This document shows positions 45,419-55,781 of a stretch of DNA of 64,000 nt, piece by piece. The notes beneath the pieces were generated by a model. That model was not told where the DNA came from. It made no database searches and was given only the letters and a program-made list of their open reading frames with translations. A program made the position numbers and the translations under genes. Source of the DNA: Parahaliea aestuarii. Lineage in GTDB: Bacteria; Pseudomonadota; Gammaproteobacteria; Pseudomonadales; Halieaceae. The stretch spans positions 326,148 through 390,147 of the forward strand of contig NZ_VRYZ01000006.1 in the NCBI RefSeq assembly GCF_008064635.1, in the 5' to 3' direction. The stretch's first letter is position 1, and every line of letters starts with the position of its first letter.

Positions 45419-48400
45419 TCACGGTTTCGCCGGTTTCGCAATTCCCAGCCGCGCTTTCACCCGCTCCCGCGCTCCCTGCACAATGGCGTAGAAACCGGGG
45501 ATGAAAAACGTCCCCACCAGCAGGGCCGCCAGCATGCCGCCGAGGATGGTAATACCCAGTGACTGCTGCCCGGCGGAACCCGCCCCGGATGCAAACACCA
45601 GCGGCAGGATGCCGAGGATGAAGGAGATGGCCGTCATACACACCGCGCGGAAGCGCAGCCGGCCCGCCTCCCGCGCCGCTTCCCTGATGCCCTCCCCCTC
45701 GGCCTCGCGCCGGTGACGGGCAAATTCGACAATCAGGATCGCATTCTTCGCCGCCATCCCAATCAGCAGCACCAGGCCGACCTGGGCGTAGAGGTTGAGC
45801 GCATGTCCGGTCAATAGCAGCGCCAGAATGGCGCCGCCGATAGCCATCGGCACCACCAGGATGATCGCCGCCGGAATCGACCAGCTCTCGTACTGGGCCA
45901 CCAGGAAGAGATAGACAAAGATCAGCGCCATGGCGAAGGCGATGGTGCCGGTCTGTCCCGCCTCCCGCTCCTGGTAGGCCAGCCCTGTCCACTCGATGCG
46001 ATACCCCGCCGGCAGCCGCTCCGCCAGATCCTCGAAAGCATCCATCGCGGCGCCGCTGCTCACCCCCGGCGCCGCTGCTGCGCGAACGGACGCGGCGCGG
46101 AACATGTTGTGGCGCGGCGCCACATCCGGGCCGAGGATGGGCCGGGTGGTCACCAGTGTCGACAGCGGCACCATCTGGCCGCCGCCGGACTTCACATAGA
46201 AGTGATCCAGATCAGTGAGGTCCGAGCGATAGCTGGACTCCGCCTGCATGATCACCCGGTAGGTCTGGCCGAATTTGTTGAAGTCGTTGACGTACAGCGA
46301 TCCCATCTGCGCCTGCAGGGTGGTGAAAATCTCGCTCAGGGGCACCCCCAGGTTCTTCGCCTTCACCCGGTCGATGTCGATGAAGTACTGCGGCACGTTG
46401 GCGCGGTAGGTACTGAACACCGCCTGCAGGGCCGGGTCCTGGTTGCCGTCCACAATCAGGTTGTTCAGCACCCCGGCCAGCGCCGCCGGTGAGCGCGACA
46501 GGGTGTCCTGCAGCATCAGTTCCAGGCCGCCCACGGCGCCCATCCCCGATACCGCCGGCGGGGCGATGGCGATGATCTGGGCCTCCGGTATCTGCGAGAA
46601 GGCGCGGGCATTGACCCGCTGGGCCAGGCCAAACACGCTGTTTTCGGGCTCCGGGCGCTCATCCCAGGGCTTGAGCACCACAAACAGTGTCCCCCCGTTG
46701 CTGGCCAGGGCACCGGTGAGGACGGAAAAGCCGGTAATGGCGGTTACGCTTTCCACCGCCGGGTCCTCTCTCAGCAGGGCGGTGACCTTGTCCATCACGT
46801 CGCGGGTGCGATTGAGGGAGGAAGCGTCCGGCAACATCACGTTGACCAGCATGGCGCCCTTGTCTTCATCGGGCACAAAGCCGGTAGGTGTATTGATGAC
46901 CCCCAGTGCCAGGCCGCCCATCCACAGGGCGAACACCGCGCCTACCACCAGCAGGCGGCGCAGAATCCATTGCACGCCCCGGTCGTAGACACCGGTGACG
47001 CGCTCGAAGCCGCGCAGGAAACCCTGGTACCAGCGCGCCTCTTTCGGCGTGCCGGGCTTGAGCAGCAGACCGCACAGGGCCGGACTCAGGGTCAGGGCGT
47101 TGATCGAAGAGAACACCACCGCCACGCAGATGGTGACCGCGAACTGGCGATACATGACACCGGTAATGCCCGGTAACAGGGCCACCGGCACAAACACCGC
47201 CAGCAGCACCAGGGTGGTGGCGATCACCGCTCCGCCCACCTCCTTCATGGTGATGAGCGCCGCATCCACCGGTGACAGGCTAGGGTCTTCGCGCAGGTGG
47301 CGGTCGCAGTTCTCGATCACCAGGATGGCATCGTCCACGACGATGCCGATGGCCAGGATCAGGCCGAACAGGGTCACCGTATTGATGGACATGCCCATGG
47401 CCAGCAACACTGCGAACGTCGCCACCAGGGATACCGGAATGGCCACCGTCGGTATCAGGGTCGTGCGCCAGCTGCCGAGGAAGAGGTAGGTGACCGCCAC
47501 CACCAGCAGCACCGCCGCGAACAGGGATTCCACCACCTGGGACACTGCCTGGGACACGTAGCGCGTCGGGTCGTAGCCAATCTGGTAGCTGAGGCCGTCG
47601 GGGAACTCCCGCGCCAGCCCGGCGACCAGCTGGTCCACCGCCTCGCCGGCCGCCAGGGCGTTGGCGTCGGCCATCTGGTACACCGCCACGTTCACCGCCG
47701 GGTGGCCGTCGGTCTCGCCGAAGAAGTTGTAGCCGGCCTGGCCCAGCTCCACCCGCGCCACATCGCGCAGGTAAATGGCGGAGCCGTCTTCCAGCGCCCG
47801 CAACACGACGCTCTCGAACTCCTCCACTTCCTGCAGGCGACCCTTGGTCTGCAGGGTGTACTCGGTTTGCAGGGGGCCGTCGAAGGGCGGCGCGCCGATC
47901 TTGCCCGCCGCCACCTGCACGTTCTGTTCGCGCAGGGCCGCGGCGATGTCGCTCACCGACAGGTCCAGGGCGGCCATTTTGTCCGGGTCCAGCCACAGGC
48001 GCATGGAATAATCCGCTTCGCCCAGAATATTAGCGTTGGAGATACCGTCCAGCCGCGCCAGCGCCGGCTGCACGTTGATCTTCACGTAGTTGGAGATGAA
48101 TTTGTAATCCAGCGAGTCGTCGGGGGAGCTGAAGCTGACAATCTTCAGGATGTCCGGCGAGCGCTCGTCCACATTGAGGCCGCTGGCGGTCACTTCCGCG
48201 GGCAGCGCGGGCTCCGCCAGCTTGACCCGGTTCTGCACCCGCACCAGTGCCATATCCGCGTCGGTGCCCACCTTGAAGGTCACCGTGAGGCTGTAGCTGC
48301 CGTCATTGGAGCTCTTGGAGGACATGTAGATCATGTCCTCCACGCCGTTCACCGCATTCTCGATGGGCGTTCCCACCGTGGCTTCCACCACCTCGGCGGA

Positions 48401-48559
48401 GGCGCCGGCGTAATTGGCGCTGACCACGATGTTGGGCGGCGAAATGGCGGGATATTCATTGACCGGCAGGGCAAAGATGGCGATGCCGCCGATCAGTGTC
48501 ATGACAATCGCGATGACCAGCGCAAACTTGGGCCGGCGGATAAAAAACGCGCTAAACAT
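45419..48559 (-). CDS. RND efflux transporter, inner-membrane subunit (AcrB/MexB, HAE1 family)
   Basis: This 1046-aa trimeric pump component has typical HAE1 organisation, with two large periplasmic loops and 12 TM helices. It begins with [20 protein letters not shown], and the proton-relay Asp pair sits in [18 protein letters not shown] in TM4. It exports hydrophobic compounds, dyes or antibiotics to the outer-membrane channel using proton flux. It follows the adaptor gene by 3 bases. There is no outer-membrane TolC-like gene nearby, so a channel encoded elsewhere is needed. Confidence 0.95.
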   Translation of the reverse strand: MFSAFFIRRPKFALVIAIVMTLIGGIAIFALPVNEYPAISPPNIVVSANYAGASAEVVEATVGTPIENAVNGVEDMIYMSSKSSNDGSYSLTVTFKVGTDADMALVRVQNRVKLAEPALPAEVTASGLNVDERSPDILKIVSFSSPDDSLDYKFISNYVKINVQPALARLDGISNANILGEADYSMRLWLDPDKMAALDLSVSDIAAALREQNVQVAAGKIGAPPFDGPLQTEYTLQTKGRLQEVEEFESVVLRALEDGSAIYLRDVARVELGQAGYNFFGETDGHPAVNVAVYQMADANALAAGEAVDQLVAGLAREFPDGLSYQIGYDPTRYVSQAVSQVVESLFAAVLLVVAVTYLFLGSWRTTLIPTVAIPVSLVATFAVLLAMGMSINTVTLFGLILAIGIVVDDAILVIENCDRHLREDPSLSPVDAALITMKEVGGAVIATTLVLLAVFVPVALLPGITGVMYRQFAVTICVAVVFSSINALTLSPALCGLLLKPGTPKEARWYQGFLRGFERVTGVYDRGVQWILRRLLVVGAVFALWMGGLALGVINTPTGFVPDEDKGAMLVNVMLPDASSLNRTRDVMDKVTALLREDPAVESVTAITGFSVLTGALASNGGTLFVVLKPWDERPEPENSVFGLAQRVNARAFSQIPEAQIIAIAPPAVSGMGAVGGLELMLQDTLSRSPAALAGVLNNLIVDGNQDPALQAVFSTYRANVPQYFIDIDRVKAKNLGVPLSEIFTTLQAQMGSLYVNDFNKFGQTYRVIMQAESSYRSDLTDLDHFYVKSGGGQMVPLSTLVTTRPILGPDVAPRHNMFRAASVRAAAAPGVSSGAAMDAFEDLAERLPAGYRIEWTGLAYQEREAGQTGTIAFAMALIFVYLFLVAQYESWSIPAAIILVVPMAIGGAILALLLTGHALNLYAQVGLVLLIGMAAKNAILIVEFARHRREAEGEGIREAAREAGRLRFRAVCMTAISFILGILPLVFASGAGSAGQQSLGITILGGMLAALLVGTFFIPGFYAIVQGARERVKARLGIAKPAKP

Positions 48560-48562
48560 AAG

Positions 48563-49699
48563 TCAGCGCCCGCCCGCCGCGGGGCTGTCGCTGCCCGGCA
48601 GGGCTTTGACATTCACCGCCATGCCGGCGCGCACCTGCTGCAGCCCTCGCACGATGACCTGCTCGCCGGCCTCCACGCCCTCGCGCACCAGCACCGACTG
48701 GTCGAGGCGGTCGCCCAGCTCCACATTGCGCCGCTCCACTACACCGCTCTCGTTCACCACCAGCACAAAGCTGCCCTGCTGGTCGGCCTGCACCGCCGCC
48801 TGGGGCATGAACAGGCCCTGCATCAGGTTGGTGTCCTGCAGGATCACCCGCACGTACTGCCCCGGTACCAGGATGGAATGGGGGTTGGGTATGCTGGCCC
48901 TGGCCTCCATGGTGCCGGTGGCGGCATCGATGCGGTTGGCGAAGTAATCGATGCGGCCGACCTCGGGATAGGAAACGCCATTGGTCAGCTCCAGCGTCAC
49001 CTCGATGCTTTGCAGGGCAGAGGGGTCCAGCTCCCCCCCGATGTGCTCGGAAACCGTGGATACATAGGTCGCCTCGCTCACCTGGAACAGGGCCTCGATG
49101 GGGTCGATACTGACCAGGGTAGTGAGATCGCCGCTGGTGGGGCCGACCAGATCCCCCGGGCTCACCCGGCTACGGCCGATGCGGCCGGTGATGGGCGCCT
49201 TGATCACCGTAAAGCCCAGATCCACCTCGGCGCTGGTGACCTGGGCCCGGGCGGACTCGATGCGCGCTTCGGCGTCGAGTTTCTTGGCGATGAGGTCGTC
49301 CATCTCCGCCTGCGAAATGGCGCCCTTGGGCAGCAGCTCCCTGCCGCGATTGAAGTTGCGCTCGGCATTGGCCTGGGCGGCCTTCGCTGAAGCCAGGTCG
49401 GCCGTGGCACGGGCCAGGGCGGCCCGGTACTCGGAATCGTCAATGGTGAACAGCACGTCCCCGGCCTCCACCAGCTCGCCCTCGCGGAAGTCGCGGCTCA
49501 CCAGATAGCCTGTGACCTTGGCCTGGATGGTCACGTCCTCGCGGGCCTGCAGGCGGCCGACATAGGCGGACCGGGGCTGGAAGGGTTCGGACACCACCGT
49601 GTCGACCACCACTTCAATGGTGGGGGGCGGTGCGCTTTCTTCGGTACAGGCGGCAAGCCCGAGCAGAAGCGCGGGCACCAGTAATATTCGACGGTTCAA
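48563..49699 (-). CDS. RND efflux periplasmic adaptor (AcrA/MexA type)
   Basis: This 378-aa membrane-fusion protein is lipid-anchored through LLGLAAC. It has lipoyl half-motifs (VTIQAKVTGYLVSRDF and TVIKAPITGRIGRS), an alpha-hairpin with Ala/Glu-rich repeats, and the beta-barrel and membrane-proximal part. The start is put at TTG 49699, because GGGAG lies 6 bases before it and the lipoprotein signal (NRRILLVPALLLGLAAC) begins there; a longer version starting at 49723 is possible. It forms an operon with the pump gene. Confidence 0.9.
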   Translation of the reverse strand: MNRRILLVPALLLGLAACTEESAPPPTIEVVVDTVVSEPFQPRSAYVGRLQAREDVTIQAKVTGYLVSRDFREGELVEAGDVLFTIDDSEYRAALARATADLASAKAAQANAERNFNRGRELLPKGAISQAEMDDLIAKKLDAEARIESARAQVTSAEVDLGFTVIKAPITGRIGRSRVSPGDLVGPTSGDLTTLVSIDPIEALFQVSEATYVSTVSEHIGGELDPSALQSIEVTLELTNGVSYPEVGRIDYFANRIDAATGTMEARASIPNPHSILVPGQYVRVILQDTNLMQGLFMPQAAVQADQQGSFVLVVNESGVVERRNVELGDRLDQSVLVREGVEAGEQVIVRGLQQVRAGMAVNVKALPGSDSPAAGGR

Positions 49700-49849
49700 A
49701 ACAGGCTCCCGGGCAGGGTTCAAAATTTCAGTCTAGTCCTAGACCCCGACCCATCACAGGAGTTGCGTTACAAATTTGACACTTGCCCTGCGGCGCCGGC
49801 TGTGAGCAACCTTGAAAATAGCGGAATTTACAAACTTTGCCGCCGCCGG

Positions 49850-49887
49850 AAACAGAAAGGCCGCGGCGCTATGCAGCAGCCGCGGCC
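49850..49887 (-). terminator. Rho-independent-type terminator for the cytochrome gene
   Basis: GGCCGCGGC (49859-49867) and GCCGCGGCC (49879-49887) make a perfect 9-bp stem with an 11-base loop. On the minus strand it is followed by TTTCTGTTT, so it fits the leftward cytochrome c gene that ends at 49909. Confidence 0.7.
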
Positions 49888-49908
49888 CTTGACCGGCTTT
49901 GCACTGGC

Positions 49909-50334
49909 TTACTGGCTGCCTTCCACCATGTAGTCCACGGCGGCGATGACTTCCTCGTCGGAGCAGTTCACACAGCCGCCCTTGGCCATCATGCCGGTGC
50001 CGGGGATGCCCTCCAGGCCGTGTTTGTGCAGGGTGTCCATGCCCTTGGCGATGCGCGGTGCCCAGGCATCCACGTCGCCCAGTATCGGTGCGCCGCCGGC
50101 GCCGGTGGAGTGGCAGGCCATACAGGCGGCATCGAACACCTCCTTGCCGGAGCGGGGGCCGCTGCTGGCGGCGACCGCTGGCCCACCGCAGCTGCTGTCG
50201 CCCTGCAGGCAGACCTCGCCCATTGGGGCAATGCGTTCTTCAATGGCGGTGCGCTGACTCTCAGTGAGTTCGACCGCGGAGGCAGCAGCGGCTACAGCAA
50301 ACAGTGCCGCGATAATTGTAAGAGTGCGGAGCAT
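49909..50334 (-). CDS. Cytochrome c5-type protein
   Basis: This 141-aa periplasmic monohaem class I cytochrome has a signal peptide ending in AAAASAVE. The haem site is CMACH (near residue 71), and the axial Met lies in GTGMMAKGG. The CVNC pair close behind gives the extra disulphide known from c5. It transfers electrons from the bc1 complex or other donors to oxidases. It is monocistronic, with its own promoter in the gap from 50335 and a terminator behind it. Confidence 0.9.
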   Translation of the reverse strand: MLRTLTIIAALFAVAAAASAVELTESQRTAIEERIAPMGEVCLQGDSSCGGPAVAASSGPRSGKEVFDAACMACHSTGAGGAPILGDVDAWAPRIAKGMDTLHKHGLEGIPGTGMMAKGGCVNCSDEEVIAAVDYMVEGSQ

Positions 50335-50468
50335 TCTAGCGATCCTTTATTCTGAGTGGCGCGCATTATAGCCAGATATGGGACAGGGGAAAACTCGCCT
50401 CTGGCCAGTGCCTGCAATTGCACCTAGGATAAGTGCCCGACACCCACCACCGCAAACAAGAGGCCGCC

Positions 50469-51092
50469 ATGAAGCTCTACACCTACGACCCCGCCCCCAA
50501 CCCCAAGCGCCTGCAGCTGTTTATCGACTACAAGGGCATCGAGGTGGACACCGAACAGGTCAACCTGATGAAGCTGGAGCAAATGAGCGACGCCTTCGGT
50601 GCGGTCAACCCCGCGCGCACCGTACCGGCGCTGGTGACCGACGACGGCCACCTGCTGACCGAGGTCATCGGCGCCTGCGTCTACCTGGAGGAACTGTACC
50701 CGCAGAAGCCGCTCCTGGGTCGCACCGCCATCGAGCGCGCCGAGGTCATCAGCTGGGATCACCGTATCTTCAACACCTGCCTGACCGCGGTGGCGGAAAT
50801 CCTGCGCAACGCCAACCCCAATTTTGCCGGCCGCGCCCTGCCCGGCCCGCTGGAAATACCGCAGATTCCCGAGCTGGCGGAGCGCGGCCGCCTGCGCCTG
50901 GCGCCGTCGTTCCGGGCGATCAACGCCGCCCTGGAAGGCAAATCCTTCCTGGTGGGCGACAGCGTGACCCTGGCGGACATCGACCTGCTGGTGGCCACCG
51001 AGTTCTGCGGCTGGGTGAAGGAGAGCGTGCCCGAGGACTGCGCCAACATCCACGCCTGGCTGCCGCGCGTGAAAGACGCCCTGGGGCAGTAG
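50469..51092 (+). CDS. Glutathione S-transferase family protein
   Basis: This 207-aa soluble enzyme has an N-terminal thioredoxin fold (KLYTYDPAPNPKRLQLFIDY) and the cis-Pro/Glu-Ser-like region RTVPALVTDDGHLLTEV, where the glutathione-binding Ser is replaced by Thr-Glu. A C-terminal helical domain contains FLVGDSVTLADIDL. It could conjugate glutathione to electrophiles or reduce peroxides. ATG 50469 is chosen for AAGAGG upstream and family N-terminus. It stands alone. Confidence 0.88.
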   Translation: MKLYTYDPAPNPKRLQLFIDYKGIEVDTEQVNLMKLEQMSDAFGAVNPARTVPALVTDDGHLLTEVIGACVYLEELYPQKPLLGRTAIERAEVISWDHRIFNTCLTAVAEILRNANPNFAGRALPGPLEIPQIPELAERGRLRLAPSFRAINAALEGKSFLVGDSVTLADIDLLVATEFCGWVKESVPEDCANIHAWLPRVKDALGQ

Positions 51093-51168
51093 TCCGGCAC
51101 TGCATCACCGGCGGGGGCTGCGCAGTTTCGCTGTCCCCTGTGCCAGCTTCCTGCGCTATACATTAGGG

Positions 51169-52194
51169 ATGAGCGCTCCCCGCACCGCTATCGCAGTCCT
51201 CGCCTTCACCGCACTCGCGCTGCTGGGTGCCTGTGCCCGTCCCGGGCCGGAGGGGCTGTTCGACGATTACCTCACCCGGCTGTCGCGCACCCTCGACGTC
51301 CCTCACCCGCCGGTGCAGCTCTCCGCTCCACCCCGGCAGCCCGACCGCGCCGACCTGCGCTTTGAATTCGCCACCAGCAACCTCGATGCCCTGGACTTCC
51401 TCGCCCTGTCAGGTTGCGAAGTGCAGATCACCATCGGCAAGCGCAACAGCAGCCTGGGGCGCATGGCCAGCGCCTCCCAGCGCCTGCTGCTCGACCTGGA
51501 ATACCTGCGCCTGGCACCGGACTGCATCGCGGCGCAATTGCGCAAAGGGGATGCGGAACTGGCCGGCATCCTGCGCCAGGCCCACGCGCAGAAGCGGGAA
51601 CAACTGCCCGGGCGTATTTTCCTCGCCACCCTCGGTGGCCCCGAGTACCGCAACTTCTGGCGTCGCCCCGGCGGGCTTGCCGAGTATCCACGCAACACCT
51701 CCAGCGCCGTCATCACTGCACTGGAAGCGATCAATGCGCTGAGCGAACGCTGGCTCAACGGCGACTACCGCGCCGACAACCGGGGCTTTGAACTGCTGCT
51801 GAGCGAAGTGAACAAAGGTGACGGCGGCGCCCTGCTGGCGGCCCTGGCTATGCAGTCCAACTGGCTTGCGGGGGCCGACGCCATGCTCGCCAGCAAAGCT
51901 GCGCAGGGGCCGCTGTGCCGCGGCCCGATACGGCCGGCCGCCGCCGACATCCTGCCCAACGTGGTGGCCACCTACTTCGCAGGCGATATCCAGCGCTGGT
52001 CTGCAGCGGTGAATCAACGCCAGTACGAACTACTGGCGCCGCTGCGGGCACTGGAGACACAACTGGACAACACCCTGCCCCCGGCCTACCGGGAGTGGCG
52101 AGTGGACAGGGAAAACCGCCTGGAGCGATGGCATACCGCGCCGCGCCGGCATGTCCAGGCAGTGCAGGAACTACTGGCGCCCTGCCAGCACTAA
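51169..52194 (+). CDS. DUF3080-like lipoprotein
   Basis: This 341-aa exported protein has a lipobox (LLGACA, Cys22). The rest is a helical, soluble domain beginning LFDDYLTRLSRTLDV and running to the C-terminus, with LDALDFLALSGCEVQITIGK and AEYPRNTSSAVITALEAINA. This matches my memory of DUF3080 (found in Pseudomonas and relatives), whose function is unknown. The cysteines (about residues 84, 121, 245, 339) may form disulphides. No operon partner. Confidence 0.75.
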   Translation: MSAPRTAIAVLAFTALALLGACARPGPEGLFDDYLTRLSRTLDVPHPPVQLSAPPRQPDRADLRFEFATSNLDALDFLALSGCEVQITIGKRNSSLGRMASASQRLLLDLEYLRLAPDCIAAQLRKGDAELAGILRQAHAQKREQLPGRIFLATLGGPEYRNFWRRPGGLAEYPRNTSSAVITALEAINALSERWLNGDYRADNRGFELLLSEVNKGDGGALLAALAMQSNWLAGADAMLASKAAQGPLCRGPIRPAAADILPNVVATYFAGDIQRWSAAVNQRQYELLAPLRALETQLDNTLPPAYREWRVDRENRLERWHTAPRRHVQAVQELLAPCQH

Positions 52195-52323
52195 TGGTGA
52201 TGCCCACGGCAATACAGTGGGCCTGCAAAGCGGCTATACTCTTGTGCGCAACTGCCTGCCAGAGCCGGTTTGCCGTTGCGGCCGCTCGCGGCCGACTTAC
52301 CGTCACACTCCAGGAGAAACACG

Positions 52324-52947
52324 ATGTTGAACACCGTCAATCGAGCCAGCCGCGCGCTGGTTGTCGCGGCCGCCGCCCTGCTGATGGCCGCCTGCGCCAG
52401 CAGCCCGCCCAAACCCGATGTCGACTACAAAAGTGACTACAACTTCGGGGCGGTCAAAACCATTGCCTTCTACGCAGGCTCTGGCCAGGTCAGCGGTGAC
52501 AACAGCATGCAGCTCAGCGACATCCAGATCGACCGCGTCGACGACGCCCTCACCTACGCCCTCAAGCAGAAAGGCTTCAACGTTATTGAAGACGCCAGCC
52601 AGGCGGACATGCTGGTCAGCTGGCACCTGGTGACCCAGTTCAAGACCGATGTACAGACCTACAACAGCCCCGGCATGTACGGCCCCTACTACGGCTACAA
52701 CCGCTACGCGATGTACAACTGCTGGTCCTGCATGGGCGGCGGCACCGAGGTGGTCACCCGCAACTACACCGACGGCACCTTCATCCTCGACATGATCGAC
52801 CCGCAGCTGAAGAAGTCCGTATGGCGCAGCACCATCCAGTCCCGTATCAAGGATACAGAGCACCTGCGCGACCAGGACGTGGTGAATGCTGCGGCGGTAA
52901 ATATTCTCGGCGGGTTCCCGCCCGGGATAAGTGGTGACGTCCAATAA
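52324..52947 (+). CDS. DUF4136 lipoprotein
   Basis: This 207-aa outer-membrane or periplasmic lipoprotein has lipobox LMAAC (Cys near 24). The DUF4136 domain begins VDYKSDYNFGAVKTIAFY, a pattern common in this family, and goes on with ALKQKGFNVIEDASQADMLV. A Tyr/Asn/Gly-rich part (MYGPYYGYNRYAMYNCWSCM) precedes a final ILDMIDPQLKKSVWRST. Function is unknown. ATG 52324 has AGGAGAAA upstream. No clear partner genes. Confidence 0.85.
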   Translation: MLNTVNRASRALVVAAAALLMAACASSPPKPDVDYKSDYNFGAVKTIAFYAGSGQVSGDNSMQLSDIQIDRVDDALTYALKQKGFNVIEDASQADMLVSWHLVTQFKTDVQTYNSPGMYGPYYGYNRYAMYNCWSCMGGGTEVVTRNYTDGTFILDMIDPQLKKSVWRSTIQSRIKDTEHLRDQDVVNAAAVNILGGFPPGISGDVQ

Positions 52948-53033
52948 CAAATTAGTGCCGGGTGCGGCAGTGAATTTGACCACGTCCCTGCCGGCTTCCA
53001 TGCCTCCCGGGACGTACCGTACATCCTGTACAT

Positions 53034-53064
53034 AAAAAACCCGCGGTGAGAGACTCGCCGCGGG
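53034..53064 (-). terminator. Terminator of the glycine-zipper gene
   Basis: CCCGCGGTGAG (53040-53050) pairs with CTCGCCGCGGG (53054-53064) with one mismatch around AGA. The minus strand continues in TTTTTT (53039-53034), a classic leftward intrinsic terminator, 85 bases past the glycine-zipper gene. Confidence 0.8.
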
Positions 53065-53148
53065 ACAGGGCGGGGGCCGGGGAAGATGGCCCCCAAACTA
53101 CAGACCTTGCTCGTTCACCACCGCTCCACACACGGAGCGGCCAGACTA

Positions 53149-53694
53149 TTACCCTTCCCGCTTGTCGATAACCAGTTTGCCGTCTTCCACCGGGATGCTG
53201 TCCCCCGGGTGGTAGGCCATGCGGATCGTCTCGGTTTCGCCGTCCAGCTCATAGGTGACGTCGTAACCACTGATCACCTCGCGGGAGTCCACCACCGTTT
53301 CGCAGCGAGTCTCGGTGGCTGTATAGGTATCGCCAGCCTGCATCTGCTCCTGGGTCTTGTTACCCGCGTAACCACCGGCCGCGGCACCGGCTGCCGTGGC
53401 TATTTTCTTGCCACTGCCACCGCCGACCTGGTTACCCAGCACACCGCCGATTACCGCACCGGCCACTGTACCCAGCACCTGGTGCTGATCCTTTACCGGA
53501 CGCTGGCGGGTAACCGCCACGTCTTTGCACACCTCGCGAGGGTTATCCACGGTTTCGCGCACCTCGGTGACTTCCAGCACTTCTGCCTCGTTGGCACCCC
53601 CGCCCCCCGGAAGCAGGCCAAAACTGGCCAGCACACCACCCGCGGTGGCTACGGTTACACCCAATACTGCACCGGTTAACAATGACTTATTCAT
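53149..53694 (-). CDS. Glycine-zipper 2TM domain envelope protein
   Basis: This 181-aa protein has an N-terminal helix or signal (LLTGAVLGVTVATAGGVLA). The middle carries the glycine zipper: VAGAVIGGVLGNQVGGGSG then ATAAGAAAGGYAGNKTQE. The C-terminal part (YTATETRCETVVDSREVISG) resembles the SlyB/OmpA-like envelope proteins, with YDVTYELDGE near the end. It may stabilise the outer membrane. ATG 53694 follows GGAGG. Terminator downstream at 53034-53064. Confidence 0.85.
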   Translation of the reverse strand: MNKSLLTGAVLGVTVATAGGVLASFGLLPGGGGANEAEVLEVTEVRETVDNPREVCKDVAVTRQRPVKDQHQVLGTVAGAVIGGVLGNQVGGGSGKKIATAAGAAAGGYAGNKTQEQMQAGDTYTATETRCETVVDSREVISGYDVTYELDGETETIRMAYHPGDSIPVEDGKLVIDKREG

Positions 53695-53944
53695 TCTGTA
53701 TACCTCCATCGTCCATTGCACCAAGCTGCACACTGGCATTAGCTACTGTGCAGCTTTTCAGCAGAGGCCTTGCGGCTCTGTTAACTCTTTGACGCCTGAA
53801 CCGGGCATGATATTCCCCAAACAAATACCATTTACCTATCTTTACAATCTTTGCTTATAACTTAACGCGCTATCGGGCCTCCCGCTGGGCCTGGCGCGGT
53901 AGCGGCGCTACAATCGTCGGCCCAGTTCAGCAACAGACCGCACT

Positions 53945-54493
53945 ATGTCCGGATCACTCAAAGACCAGCTCCTGCAGGCGGGCCTGGCGGATGCCAAGCG
54001 CGCCAAGCAGTTCGACAAGGAAAAGCGCAAGGCCGCCCGGGTAGCCCGGCGCAGCGGCGATGCAGAAGAGGACGAGATCAAGGCCGCGGCCCGTCGCGCC
54101 CAGGCAGAAAAAGTCCAGCGCGACCGCGAGCTCAACCAGCAGCTGAACGAAAAGGCCCAGCGCAAGGCCATCAACGCGCAGATTCGCCAGCTGATCGACA
54201 ACAATGTGGTGGATCGCAGCGGCGGCGAGATCAATTTCCACTTCACCGACGGCAAGCAGGTGAAGAAACTGTACGTGACGGCCATCCAGCAGAAGCAGCT
54301 CTCCGCCGGCCGCCTGTGCATCGCCAAACAGGGCGACCAGTACCTGCTGATCCCCGCCGTGGTGGCGGACAAGATCGCCGAGCGCGATGCCAGCCGCATC
54401 ATCCGCTGCGAGGAATCCGACGCCGCCAAGCTGACCCAGGAAGAGGAGGAGTGGTACAAGGACTACGAGATCCCCGACGACCTCATGTGGTAA
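53945..54493 (+). CDS. DUF2058 protein (YaiL-like)
   Basis: This 182-aa protein has the DUF2058 organisation. A highly charged N-terminal helix (LLQAGLADAKRAKQFDKEKR) with probable coiled coil continues to about residue 75. A compact part follows (INFHFTDGKQVKKLYVTAIQ), and IIRCEESDAAKLTQEEEEWY at the end. Related proteins have been called nucleoprotein/polynucleotide-associated enzymes; the actual role is unclear. The gene stands alone upstream of the dehydrogenase. Confidence 0.88.
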   Translation: MSGSLKDQLLQAGLADAKRAKQFDKEKRKAARVARRSGDAEEDEIKAAARRAQAEKVQRDRELNQQLNEKAQRKAINAQIRQLIDNNVVDRSGGEINFHFTDGKQVKKLYVTAIQQKQLSAGRLCIAKQGDQYLLIPAVVADKIAERDASRIIRCEESDAAKLTQEEEEWYKDYEIPDDLMW

Positions 54494-54570
54494 AGCCCGC
54501 ACTGGCCACAGCGCGGCGCAACTGGTAGAACTGCTGCTTCCCAGACGGCACAAGACTATAAGGAAGCAGC

Positions 54571-55578
54571 ATGCGCGCAGTACGACTCAAGGCCCCCGGC
54601 GGCCTGGACCAACTTATTCCCGGCGACATCACCCCCCGCGAGCCCGGCCCCGGCGAGATAAAAGTAGAAGTGAAGGCCAGCTCCCTCAACTTCCACGACT
54701 ACGCCGTGGTCACCGGCATGATCCCCAGTGAAGATGGCCGCATTCCCCTGTCGGACGGCGCCGGTATAGTTGCCGCCGTGGGCGAGGGCGTGAGTGACTT
54801 CGCCGTGGGCGACCGGGTACTGAGCTACTTCTTCCCCCACTGGCTGGACGGCGGCCCCACCAGGGCCCGGCTGGGCGGCGTGCCCGGCGACAACGTGGAC
54901 GGCTTTGCCAGCCAGACCGTGACCAAGCCCGCCGGCGCCTTCAGCCGCATGCCCGCCAACCTGGACTTTGCCGAGGCCGCCACCCTGGGCTGCGCCGGCC
55001 TCACCGCCTGGCGCGCGGTGATGGAGGAAACCCACCTCAAACCCGGTGACTGGGTACTGGTGCAGGGCAGCGGCGGCGTCTCCATTTTCGCCCTGCAGCT
55101 GGCGCGGATGATTGGTTGCCGGGTGATCGCCACCTCCTCCTCCGACGACAAACTCGCCCGCCTCGAGGCTCTTGGCGCCGAGGCCCTGATCAACTACAAA
55201 AGCACCCCGAAGTGGGGCAACAAGGTACTGGAACTCACCGGCGGCCACGGCGCCGACCTGGTCGTGGAAGTGGGCGGCTCCGGCACCGTGGGCCAGAGCG
55301 TGCGCGCCGTCGCCTTCGACGGCTGTATCAGCATGATCGGCGTACTCACCGGCATCAGCGGCGAAGTGCCCACCGCCGAGCTGTTCCAGAAAAACGCCCG
55401 TATCCACGGCATCACCGTGGGCAGCCAGCAACACCAGGAAGCCATGATCCGCGCGGTGGAGACCAACGGCCTCAAACCCGTGATCGACAGCCACTACCCG
55501 CTGGAGGACCTGGCCGAAGCCTTCCGCCACCAGGAGAGCCAGCAGCACTTTGGCAAGATCTGTGTGGATATTGGCTGA
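54571..55578 (+). CDS. Zinc-type alcohol dehydrogenase / quinone oxidoreductase (MDR)
   Basis: This 335-aa MDR protein has an N-terminal GroES-like domain (EIKVEVKASSLNFHDYAVVT) and a Rossmann domain with VLVQGSGGVSIFALQLARM near residue 162. GCAGLTAWRAV and VVEVGGSGTVGQSV follow. The typical zinc-binding Cys of the catalytic site is replaced by Asn-Phe-His, so it is probably a zinc-independent quinone or enoyl reductase using NADPH. It is followed by tRNA-Arg. Confidence 0.88.
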   Translation: MRAVRLKAPGGLDQLIPGDITPREPGPGEIKVEVKASSLNFHDYAVVTGMIPSEDGRIPLSDGAGIVAAVGEGVSDFAVGDRVLSYFFPHWLDGGPTRARLGGVPGDNVDGFASQTVTKPAGAFSRMPANLDFAEAATLGCAGLTAWRAVMEETHLKPGDWVLVQGSGGVSIFALQLARMIGCRVIATSSSDDKLARLEALGAEALINYKSTPKWGNKVLELTGGHGADLVVEVGGSGTVGQSVRAVAFDGCISMIGVLTGISGEVPTAELFQKNARIHGITVGSQQHQEAMIRAVETNGLKPVIDSHYPLEDLAEAFRHQESQQHFGKICVDIG

Positions 55579-55657
55579 AGCGGAGCAGTGATAGACTCAG
55601 TGGGCGCGGTTCGGTATGATTCGCGTCCTTCCGCCCCAGCCACTGGGGCAAACCAGA

Positions 55658-55734
55658 CCGCCCGTAGCTCAGCTGGATAGAGCGTTGCCCTCCGGAGGCA
55701 AAGGTCAGAGGTTCGAATCCTCTCGGGCGGGCCA
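55658..55734 (+). tRNA. tRNA-Arg (CCG)
   Basis: A 77-nt cloverleaf with CCA encoded. The acceptor CCGCCCG pairs with CGGGCGG (55724-55730), the D arm contains AGCTCAGCTGGATAGAGC, the anticodon stem TTGCC/GGCAA holds loop CTCCGGA with anticodon CCG at 55692-55694, and the T arm is AGAGG-TTCGAAT-CCTCT. The sequence resembles gammaproteobacterial tRNA-Arg(CCG). Its 3' end is a common integration site, and an integrative element begins directly behind it. Confidence 0.95.
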
Positions 55735-55781
55735 TTTCTACAGCGCCTTCCCAGTAAGCACCCACTAACATAAATCCCAGT